Shown here: piece by piece, positions 55,600-64,000 of the stretch
How the letters are laid out: each line of letters begins with the position of its first letter
How positions within the stretch are numbered: the first letter of the stretch is position 1
From: Larix kaempferi
Lineage: Eukaryota; Streptophyta; Pinopsida; Pinales; Pinaceae
Reading direction: 5' to 3'
Assembly: GCA_027924585.1 (NCBI GenBank)
Contig: BSBM01000386.1
Span: 4,488,001 to 4,552,000 of the forward strand
Length of the DNA: 64,000 nucleotides
Position numbers and translations under genes: made by a program
Notes under the pieces: model-generated
What the model was told of the DNA's origin: nothing
Seen by the model: the letters and a program-made list of their open reading frames with translations, nothing else
Database searches by the model: none

Positions 55600-56739
55600 A
55601 TGGGTACACAGATTATAAGGAATCCCTTTCATGTCTATATACTCCCAATCGAAAGCTCCTCTACGTTGTTTTAGCAAGGTGACTAGCTGTTCCAACTCAC
55701 TGGGTGCAAGGTTTGGATTGACGTTCAACGTTTTCCCTGGCTCAATTTCCACTGGTACACTTTTCAAATTCTAAAGTACTGGAATTATACTGGCATCACT
55801 GACTAGAGTTTCTTCTGTAAGATTTTCCTATTCTGTTTCATCTAACGTACTGTTAAGAATCTCGTAAATGTGCTTGTTGAAAGACGTGGGCTCACTGATG
55901 AAACTGTTAATGGCATCGTCCTCTCTTTCATCTTTAAACGTTAAGGCTCTCCCTATTTTAAATAATGGTTGGACACCTTCCTCTTCCTCCAAATCTTCCC
56001 ACAACGAAATTTTAGCTTCTGTGCTTGGTCGTGCTGTAGGGTACAAGGTTAGGCTCTTGATCTCAGTCCCATCTGAAATGGTCATAGATCCTGACTGACA
56101 GCTGATACAGGCATCTTCTATGGCCAACCATGGTCTTCCCAGGATCAGTGGGTGTCCCCCCAACTGGGATTTCGGCTGTAACACCAAGAAATCCACAGGG
56201 TATTCCCACGAGTCAACTAATATCACGAGGTCATCTAGGATCCCCTCAGGCTTGATTGTTGATCTGTCAGCAAGTTCCAATATAGTAGGGGTCAGCCAAA
56301 GGTTAGTGAGTCCAAGTTTCTTCACAGTTTCTATGGTCATAACGTTAATAGCCGTGCCTAAGCCCACCAAGACATTGGGGATTTGTGTATTTCCTATGTG
56401 AACTGTCACAGTAGGATTGCTAGGGTCATCATATTTTTCCATAGGGGTCTTCCCCATTATAAATTCGGAAATTTTTCCCAATACATGGACAGTGGGAGTA
56501 TCCCTAGGCTTTCTTCCTTGTTTCTTTATACACAAATACCTGACAGTCTTAGCATAAATGGGCACGTCATGAAGGGCTTGTAATAGTGGAATTTTGACAT
56601 ACAAAATTTTCAATTCTCCTAAGAGATTGAATCGAGGTTGTTCCACTGTTCTCTGCAGAGCCAATTGTTCAGGGTATGGCAGTTCTCTCATCAACTGTGT
56701 AGGCTGTGATACATCATGTGTTATTCTCTGAGTTTCAGC
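55600..56739 (-). pseudogene. Protease region of gypsy element E
   Basis: An open minus-strand stretch from 56694 contains IPLLQALHDVPIYAKTVRYL (the segment before protease), then NVLVGLGTAINVMTIETVKK, VDFLVLQPKSQLGGHPLILG and RPWLAIEDACISC. The fold and the LGRPWL region are those of a gypsy retropepsin, but the catalytic aspartate of D-L-G is glycine here (GLG). Downstream, 55492-55767 holds LAPSELEQLVTLLKQRRGAF and the start of the reverse transcriptase region. The protease would be inactive even if translated. Confidence 0.85.
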
Positions 56740-57346
56740 TATTGATGTATATGTAACTTCGGAATGTATTTCATCTGTGTATTATATATATATTTATTGT
56801 ACCCTTATAAGAGATGTGTCATTCCTCTATAAGGAAGTGTCGTCATGTGGATTTACAAGTGTCGCAAGTATGTGTACTCGCCGATGGGTTATTAGACCAC
56901 CATGTGGGGTCGGCCCTGAATTATATATATTATAATGTGGATGTACCTAGCTATACAAGTCGGCCCCATAAGATCACTGGGAAAAAAGGTTAGTATAAAT
57001 AGAGATCGGAGATCTCTATTTTACTCATTCGCAAAAGTAACTCACTCTCACTCAGAAAGTGGCACACTAGTGAGGAGGAGAATCATCTGCTACTAGGAGA
57101 CTATCTCAGTGTAATTTGGTTGTACTTTTGGTTGAGCCATTGCTCTCTCTCTATCTCTGAGGAATTTGTGGGGGTTTTTCACCTTAGGGTTTTCCCCATG
57201 GAAACTCTGTGTCTCTTGTCTCTCATGCTTTTGATTCTTGTGATGCTTGTCATGCTTATTGTGATTGTCATGGATTGATATACTGTATATGTTATTCTCT
57301 CAGTAAAGATCCTAGAGTATTGTGAATTAATTCTCAAAAGTTAACA
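56740..57346 (+). repeat. Solo LTR related to the A/C copia family
   Basis: 607 bp in plus orientation with a perfect TCAGC duplication (56735-56739 and 57347-57351). It starts TATTGATGTATATGTAAC, which is the A/C LTR start with G-to-A at position 2, and ends GTTAACA. It has a TATAAATA box at 56994-57001 and blocks shared with A/C such as ATGGGTTATTAGACCACC, then diverges. No internal sequence is present, so the two LTRs recombined. It splits gag from protease in E. Confidence 0.9.
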
Positions 57347-57351
57347 TCAGC

Positions 57352-59478
57352 TACTATTTCAGTAGGAGTATCAGCATCCTCAATGATGGGGCTTGCTGAA
57401 TTAACCATATTCTCATAGTGCTGATTCACTCCAGTTTCAATCACTGGGGATGAAACATCCTCAGTGATAATGGGTTCCACTACCCTCCCTGATTGTAATT
57501 GTATATCATTGCAGGGAATCTGAGTGATGGAATACATAGGCATGTTGGCAGTCTCAAATTGATGGACTGCTTTATTGTTTGGGTTTGGGTTAGGTTGTGC
57601 AGGTAGTTGTGGTCGAAGTGGTGCATTGACAGGTGCGGCATTGTTTTGAAATGGGAGTTGTGGTTGCTGATACTATTGGTGCTGATACTATAGGTGCTAA
57701 TACTGTTGAGGAGGATACTATTGATACTGAGTCTGGTGATGGGGAAAGTTATTTCCTTGGTAAGAATTCCTCTAGTTGGAATTCCAAGGAGCTTGATTGT
57801 TTGACTGTTGTGACCATGGTGTCCAAGAATTAGGAATTTGCATTGGGTTATGATATGGATGCCAATGGTTACCAGAATAATGTAAAGGGCATTGTGTATT
57901 CATATTATTCATATTGTTCATAGCATTCATATTATTCAGAAAAAATGATGGGTCTTGATTCATACCTTGATTGCGAGGCTGCCATGGTTTCTTTTGTGCA
58001 ATGAAGTAAGCCTCTTTCACATCTGAAGTAGATTCCTACAGAACTGCCTTGAACTTCGGTAGTGAGGGGCATTCCTTAGTGTCATGCTCCAACTCACATA
58101 TCATACACATCTCTGCTTTGTCCAACGGGCACTCCTTCAGTGGATGCTTTTTCCTACATTTGGGACAGAATACACCAAGTGTAAGATCTTCTACAACTTG
58201 CCTCTATTTTTCTCCTAAGACATCTAACTCTGAGGAAATGGAGCTCATCATATCAGTTTTAAAATTCTCCAGCAAGTTTCCTATCTCTGCTCAAGTGGCT
58301 CCTCCACTAACTGAATTTTGTGTCCTAGTGAAGACATCCTGATCTCGATCCTTGTCTCATTTGTTAGTTCTGGAGGATCCCCTTGAGTACCTTTGACATA
58401 ATTCAACAATCTTCCCGAAGGGTTCCTTTGAGATGTCCCCTTTTCCCAGCAAATTCAGCATATCAAGGCAGTCTTCTCTAATTCCTCGTAGCAGAATGAT
58501 CTTAAGTACATCTTTTCCAATCTCAACATGTCCAGACCTTTGTAAATTGTACAACAATATTTCCACGAAGTCTTCCAATCTCTCTTCTTCCTTCTGAACC
58601 ATTTTAAACAATTCCTTCTTTCTATCCCTGGTTCTGCAATATTCTTGATATTTAGAAAGGAATTTGTTTTTCATTTGGTCCCAAGTAGTAATGGTATCAC
58701 AACCCAGAATCATGAACCATCACATAGCATTTCCCTTCAGGGCGGCTGGGAATAGTTTCAACTTCTTAGCACTAGAGGTATAGTCATAGCTACGACAGAG
58801 GATATCAAACTCAAAAAGAAATTCATCAGAATCCTCAGAATATTTACCATGGAAATTTGGGAGAACTGATGGTGAGATGTTTTTCATGGGAGATGCTCTA
58901 GGTGTCTAGAGTATACGGAATTCCAATGTAGCCACAGTATTACCAAGCTGATTATATTCCACTTCTTCTTCCCAGTTCTCCCTATGTTCATTTTCGCCTT
59001 CCTGTTCCCTATCAACCATGTTTTTAGTCCAGAATTCAATGGCCTCCTTTATGAGTTCTTCCTTTGCTTTTGCTTATGCTTCTCTTCTCCTCTCTTCTTC
59101 TCACCTCCTCTCTTCCTCTGCTACTCGGCGAGTCTCCAACCACACTTATTTAGTAACTCTGGTTCCTTTGATGTGATAAATATCCTCTCTATCTTGTACA
59201 CCCACAATGCTTCCCTTATCTTTAGGAGGTTTATTTTCTGCAATAGGAGTTGAAGGTCTCATTGTATTCTCCATTGTTGATGTTGAATTCTCAAGATAGG
59301 GAGGAACATAATTTCCTCTTCATGTAGACATCCACGGTGGTTTGGTAGAAGAATCTGCCTTAGCAATTATATCGTCGATGAATGCTGCCCTTTCCAAACT
59401 TGCATTATGACCCCGACCTCGTCCACCTGCAGTGTTAGTATTCAAAGGGGGTTCCCAATTTGTTTTTCTTTTATTCAT
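57352..59478 (-). pseudogene. Gag of gypsy element E, many stops
   Basis: The ATG at 59476-59478 begins MNKRKTNWEPPLNT. The Gag domain (about 58357-58880) includes LPNFHGKYSEDSDEFLFEF, TITTWDQMKNKFLSKYQEYC and EERLEDFVEILLYNLQRS. Two short zinc knuckles follow at about 58070-58165, CPKCRKKHPLKEC and CMICELEHDTKEC, with the three-residue Cys-His spacing used by Athila-like Gags. Then comes an Asn/Met/Gln-rich tail. Most stops correspond to lost CAG, CAA or CGA codons; the Tyr-Gln-rich stretch at 57670-57730 alone has four TAGs. The solo LTR at 56740-57346 separates it from protease. Confidence 0.85.
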
Positions 59479-59550
59479 GCATGTTGTAAATGATTAAACT
59501 AAAATGAAATCAAATAAAACCAACTACTAACTATGTCTATCTATTACCAT

Positions 59551-59570
59551 CCCCGGCAACGTCGCCAAAA
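59551..59570 (-). other. Primer-binding site of element E
   Basis: The minus strand reads TTTTGGCGACGTTGCCGGGG right after the LTR. This is a close variant of the TTTGGCGCCGTTGCCGGGGA start of Athila-like plant gypsy elements. Confidence 0.75.
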
Positions 59571-61013
59571 TGTTGGTCACCCTATATGTCAATTAATTAC
59601 CAACCAACATACATAATGCTCAATATAAATTGTCAAACCCTAGGAGGTATTTTATTTCAATGGCAATAAGCACAATCTATGCATAAACATCTTTCAGTAG
59701 TTGATCAAGTAATTGAAGATAACAATCCTACCTATCTGTTCAGCCAAACTCATTCCATAAGAAAACTAATCTAACTCATACATTTAGGATATCAAAGTGC
59801 AGCTACCTTCCTACCGAAATCGACCTAGCAATTATTGATCTACGAATATAAACGAACTAGATTACTTTTGCAAGAAGTTAAATCCTATAATTATCAAACT
59901 ACAGTATTCAATCTTTACCAAAATGATCCATCTAGCAGCTACTGTTACTCAATCACAATCTGACTATTCTAATGAATTAATTGAAGATAGAACAACAACC
60001 AGAAATTAAACATAAGTTTGAACTCGAAATTGACAACTATTGGAAATCTTAGAAAGCACAAATGACTGAAAGGAATGGAGCTGAGCTTGGCTGTCACAAC
60101 TATTGAACACACATGCATAATCAGGAGATAAACTATAAATAAAGAATAAAATCATAAACTCACTGTTGCAGCTATCAGAAATACACCTAATGAAATTCCA
60201 CAACACACAACATGAAATGAATAAATCTAACTATCTAACTGAATTGGCAATCTGTGTGAGAAGGCGGGCCGTGGCCTTCTAACAGAGACACCGTGAATCA
60301 CCACGAATTAAGACACAAAAATGGAAGTAACTCTGCTCTTCATTAAAATATGGAAATTCACAGTCTCAATCTCTGTTACAGCACGTACAACAATTGATGA
60401 TTGACCAACCCCAGGCATGGAAAGCTTTCCCATATTTATACATACAAAATGCAGTTTGTGATCCACTAATCTTGAGCAACAATGAAGATCTATGATTGAC
60501 ATGTTGCTGAGTCACACCTAACTGTTACAGCCACATTGAATGAGGTTGTTTAATCATAAAAGATGTTGTTATGTTGGCGAGCCATAGATCAACGGATTAG
60601 CAATCTGGAAGGCGACTTGTCTATCATAGCTATACTCTGTTACAACAATATGTTATAGCTACCTGTTACAGCTTACATGGAAAGATGCATTGTCCCTTGA
60701 AAGCATGAGGAATCGAGCTAAAAGAGTAACAACTGGCACCATGTATGATTGCTTCCAAGACATGGTAGCTGGTACACCTATTCTTTGAGCTTTGACTAAA
60801 TGAAATCACACAAGTTAGTAGAATTCAAAGGCTAGGATCCTGAATTATAACAATCTTAGGCATAAAATGAATAAATAAATAATGAGTTATACATATCGAT
60901 ATTATTGATTGATTTGGAGGAAAGGCATATATATGGCTTGTGTAAATAGGATGTAATTAGGGAAAAATGATGAAATAAGGATGGCCAAAAAGGGGCATTT
61001 CTTGGACCCAACA
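59571..61013 (-). repeat. 5' LTR of element E
   Basis: 1443 bp, TG..CA, minus-strand TATAAATA box at 60433-60440. Relative to the left LTR it lacks about 55 bp near 60126 and has about 25 extra bp near 60640-60665. Confidence 0.93.
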
Positions 61014-61018
61014 CAAAC

Positions 61019-62246
61019 TAAACTTGGAATAGCAACTAACTAAACTCTATCAAATTGCAAAAGATTGAAAGCAAACTATGAACACTATGCTTGGCCGACC
61101 ATTATCAATTATGGAAAAGTAAATTAAGTTAGCAACAAAATACAGATTACAGAAAAATATGAAAATGACATATATAGGAAAACATAATTAATTACATACA
61201 CTGGAAAATGAACTATTTACTTGCAGAAAGGATAATACAAAAACATAAAAACCTCGGGTTGATGAGGGGCCCTTCCCAGTAATCAGAGATTGAAACTACA
61301 TCAACTTAGTCACCAACAAAAAAATATCAATAGTAAAATTCAGGACCTTCCATTAACTGAGAAAATTATACATCATTTCTACGAATTACTGATAGCGTAA
61401 AGGTCTAAATCTACTGTGCTATATGTCGTTTATATTGTCTGCATTTCTCCAAAGGAGGCGTCTATTTATAAGTCTACAATGGGAGAGAAGGTCGACATAG
61501 TCGACCTATCTAAAAATAGAAGTCTTTAATGTCTACACAACAGCTGCTTGGTGGTTGACGATAGCGCAGAGGCCATCCGCCTGCTTCCATGGCGCCAATT
61601 CTTCTTGATGCGAACAGCTGCGTGTTAGTTTCTTTTAACCATGGACATAAGCATGTGTTGGCAGGATGAGCGTAGGAGGATGGAGCTGATGGAACATCGA
61701 TGTGGGAATGAGCATGTGCTGTCGAGTTGAGCGAACGGGAAAATGAATCTTCTAGAGTGTTGACGTGGGGAGAGTCATGTGCTGTCAAGCTGAGCAAGAA
61801 GGTAAGTGAATATTTTAGAGCATTGACTCATGAACCATAACCACCATGTTTCTAACAAAACCCATATTTCTGTCTTTGTCTTTAATGGGCAGGAATATGC
61901 CAACCGACGATTTCGCGGGCTGAATGAAGGGCTGAACGGCGGACTGGATGCGACTGAACGTTTGCAACGTGAACATGAGTCTGAACGGAGGTCCGTTTGA
62001 AGCTCAAAACTTGTAAGCCGAAATGTATTTTCCAAGCGAGTTGAAAAACATTAAATTAATATTAATAAACCATGAAAATAATGATATTTAGCCAAGATCC
62101 ACGTGATATGTAAATACGATCATACCTGGGTTTGATTGACGGTCTGAATTGCAAGAAGAGTGATTTATTATATCAGAATAGTGAATATAACGCCACTCAG
62201 AGTATATTTGATTATTAAAAATGGTGACAAAATGGACACCAACATT
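61019..62246 (-). repeat. 3' LTR of element G, U3 side
   Basis: It begins on the minus strand with TGTTGGTGTCC right after a polypurine tract, and has a TATAAATAGA box at 61461-61470. No partner LTR is in the window, so the call rests on terminus, purine tract, promoter and the neighbouring ORF. Short frames at 61510-62035 have no recognisable domain. Confidence 0.5.
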
Positions 62247-62257
62247 CCCCAAAACCA
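62247..62257 (-). other. Polypurine tract of element G
   Basis: Minus strand GGTTTTGGGGAA directly before TGTTGGTG. Compare GTTTGGGGGAGA in element E. Confidence 0.6.
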
Positions 62258-62296
62258 GAGATATGCCAAGTCCCACTAAGCAAAAAAGAGAGGAAT

Positions 62297-63872
62297 TCAG
62301 GAAGAAGGCTGAGCTGCGGGAGCAACTACCTTCGACTTGGAAGAGGAAGTGGAATTATCCTTAAGCTTCTGGAACTGATCCTTCAAGGTGTCATACCTCA
62401 TCCGAAGAGAAGTATGGGACACTTCTTTGGCGTTGACCAAGCATTCAATGCTTCTTACTTGTGTGCGTAGTACCCTTTTTTCTTTATGAAGCTCAGAGAT
62501 TGTTTCCACATAGTTTTAATTCTAGTTTGTCAACTATGCTATCCCTCGGGTAAACCTATCCACTTCTTTTTGATTTAGAATGGGCTGTTGTATGCGATGT
62601 TCCAGGTCCTTTCAAGGACTCAACTCTTTTGAAAATGTTTCAATCTCAACAGTATTTTCTTCAAGAAATCTGTCTTCATTGAAATCTGTCTTCATTGTGT
62701 GCAGGAGAACTTCAAACATCAGGGGCTTCACATAATCGAGCAGATACATTGGCTAATGTGAGGAGGGGTATTTCAAGGGTATGGTCATCTCACTGGTCAT
62801 CTAAACATGATGGTTGAACGACAGTGTGGATGATAGACTGGTCGATGGACTGGTCACAATTTGTTCCCCTGGATTTAGTGGGTACTGATGAAAAAAGTGG
62901 GTGTTGCGAAGTAGGGTCACCAAGGGAAAGCTCATGAGAAGGCGATGGAATGACAAGGTGCTCATCACCTGAGGCATCCTTATTAAACCGTACACGCTTA
63001 GTGTCTCGTTCTTCTTGCATAGAGGCTTAGGTAGGATCACTAATACCGGTTTGGACACGATGGTGTTTTCGAGAAGCAGAGGGTTTGACAATAGGCTTCT
63101 CGAGCAAATGAGGGTTTAGTATTTCAAAGACAAAATGATCCCAGGTTTTCCCTCTCTCTTCCAACTGGTGAATGATGAGTATTTTAATGAGACAATGATG
63201 GTACAAGCTACCAGAGGGATTAACAGTATTCTTCCTAACCTGGCTTGACATTTTCTCTAAACATTTCAGGAAATAGAATGGGAAATTAAGGGTCTGATTG
63301 TTAAAAACATTTGCTAGCAATATAAAATGACAGACTTTAAAAATAGTAAACTTACCCTCACAAGTGATTAGATGGATGATGACATTCAAGGGATCTAGGT
63401 GTTCCGGCTTGACCCATTCCCGGTGGAATCCTTTTGTTCAATCAACATGTTGATATTCAGCCTTCAAAGCAAATTCGTGAGCCTTTCGTGGAAGGAAGAG
63501 ATGTTTGTGCCAACGGGCACCCTCCCTAGGAAGCTTTATGGCCAATGCAATAGATTCTTCCGTCATAGAAAAAGTGAGATGACTAACTTTGGTCTTATTG
63601 CCATCGAATCCCTTTGCGAAAAGCAGTGAGATTTCGTGGTCATGGCCTTGGAGAAGGTGGAGAAATGGACCCCATCCAGCTCGAAGGAATAACTCACGAC
63701 ACTCTTTGAACTCGGGGATGCGAAGTAAATCCTGGTAACTTCCAAGTTCATGATAGATAGGCATAATTGGATAGAGGTCGAGGGACGTGGATAGGTACAG
63801 AGGATGCAAGAGATGTAGGAGATGTGGCTTACTAGAAAACATGGAAAGCGAATAGAATGGAGTGATATTCAC
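62297..63872 (-). pseudogene. Extra ORF of element G, homologous to that of element E
   Basis: A minus-strand coding remnant in four pieces. 63438-63872 reads FLRAGWGPFLHLLQGH, EISLLFAKGF and IALAIKLPREGARWHKH. 63027-63389 reads VIIHLITCEGKFTIF and LNFPFYFLKCLEKM. 62790-63020 is polar, with VRFNKDASGDEHLVIPSPSH. 62297-62509 is a coiled coil with ELHKEKRVLRTQVRSIECLV. The spacing of F-x-x-AGW, LP-x-x-G, CEG and PFY-x-x-K-x-L matches the protein at 51010-51723. It resembles plant-specific transposon-protein ORFs; its function is unknown. Stops and frame changes make this copy inactive. Confidence 0.6.
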
Positions 63873-64000
63873 GCAGTCGTCAGTTTAAATTGAAGTCCGT
63901 TTGAATGGTTGAATGATCGTAGGTGAGTACTTATCATGCTTGAGAGATCACGATTATCATTCAAATATCTTGAATCGAGTTCCAACATAGAAATGCGTGA
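63873..64000. other. Window end, unassigned
   Basis: 128 bp upstream of the extra ORF of element G, with no feature recognised. It presumably belongs to the same element. Confidence 0.3.

Larger units (their letters stand above)
42092..61013 (-). mobile_element. Gypsy element E, full length, Athila-like layout, with an extra ORF
   Basis: A minus-strand Ty3/gypsy element with a CAAAC duplication (42087-42091 and 61014-61018) and LTRs of about 1.44-1.47 kb. Order: 5' LTR, priming site, Gag (57352-59478), protease, reverse transcriptase, RNase H, integrase (to 53012), a tandem array, a 3.6-kb extra ORF (48135-51740), polypurine tract and 3' LTR. No chromodomain follows integrase. Copia element F lies in its 3' LTR and a solo LTR lies between gag and protease. 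Many stops and frame changes mean it is dead. The two LTRs differ by several indels, including about 55 bp near 42620-42690 that is absent from the right copy. Confidence 0.92.
61019..64000 (-). mobile_element. 3' part of gypsy element G, continuing beyond the window
   Basis: On the minus strand: a decayed extra ORF (62297-63872), a polypurine tract (62247-62257) and an LTR beginning TGTTGGTGTCC at 62246. A TATAAATA box lies at 61463-61470. The layout is the same as in element E, and the extra ORF is homologous to that of E. The pol genes and 5' LTR would lie above 64000. The LTR continues below 61019 and, once E is removed, into 40870-42091. Its lower end is not fixed. Confidence 0.6.

Noticed and set aside
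61510-62035. Minus-strand frames of 86-95 codons
   Set aside because: They lie in the presumed U3 region of the element G LTR and show no domain.

Overview
This window is plant nuclear DNA made almost entirely of LTR retrotransposons inserted into one another. I found no ordinary host gene, no rRNA or tRNA gene, no CRISPR array and no organellar insert. The evidence for a plant is Ty1/copia elements primed by the initiator-Met tRNA (TGGTATCAGAGC beside the LTR), Ty3/gypsy elements with TGGCGAC-type priming sites, TATAAATA boxes in the LTRs, and extra ORFs of the plant transposon protein kind. The nesting depth, long LTRs and absence of host genes suggest a very large seed-plant genome. A conifer is my guess, not something the sequence proves. 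Almost every recognisable protein lies on the minus strand, so each minus-strand element has its 5' LTR at the higher coordinate.

Layout. (1) 1-11874: gypsy-like element H, 5' LTR at 11555-11874, running off the left edge. It is split by copia element A (3468-10461, duplication AGTCC). (2) 12242-21610: old copia element B, without LTRs. It is split by nearly complete copia element J (13199-19402, duplication TGAGG). (3) 21611-22620: non-coding, with a family of short hairpins. (4) 22624-23481: plus-strand pseudogene I, nine stops and no frameshift. (5) 23611-40864: copia element C (duplication AGCTA), same family as A. Its 5' LTR is split by gypsy element D (30825-40720, duplication GGTGG), the youngest insertion here. 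(6) 42092-61013: gypsy element E (duplication CAAAC). Its 3' LTR is split by copia element F (43356-47919, duplication AAACC), which is split by a 920-bp TG..CA insert that is probably a solo LTR (44997-45916, duplication AGAGA). The gag-protease junction of E is split by a second solo LTR (56740-57346, duplication TCAGC). (7) About 61019-64000: the 3' end of a further gypsy element, G. Its LTR also appears to include 40870-42091.

Function. None of these elements looks autonomous. J keeps nearly all domains but has three stops and a frameshift. A and C are two separate insertions of a copia family that has lost gag, protease and integrase. D keeps a long intact Gag but no protease, reverse transcriptase, RNase H or integrase, yet its two LTRs differ only by a 4-bp indel. 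D therefore must have moved recently using another element's enzymes. E and G both carry an extra, non-Env ORF between integrase and the 3' LTR. Visible LTR differences give a rough age order: D (one indel), C (about 5 differences in 593 bp), J (about 12 in 763 bp), A (roughly 25-30 in 648 bp). All counts were made by eye.
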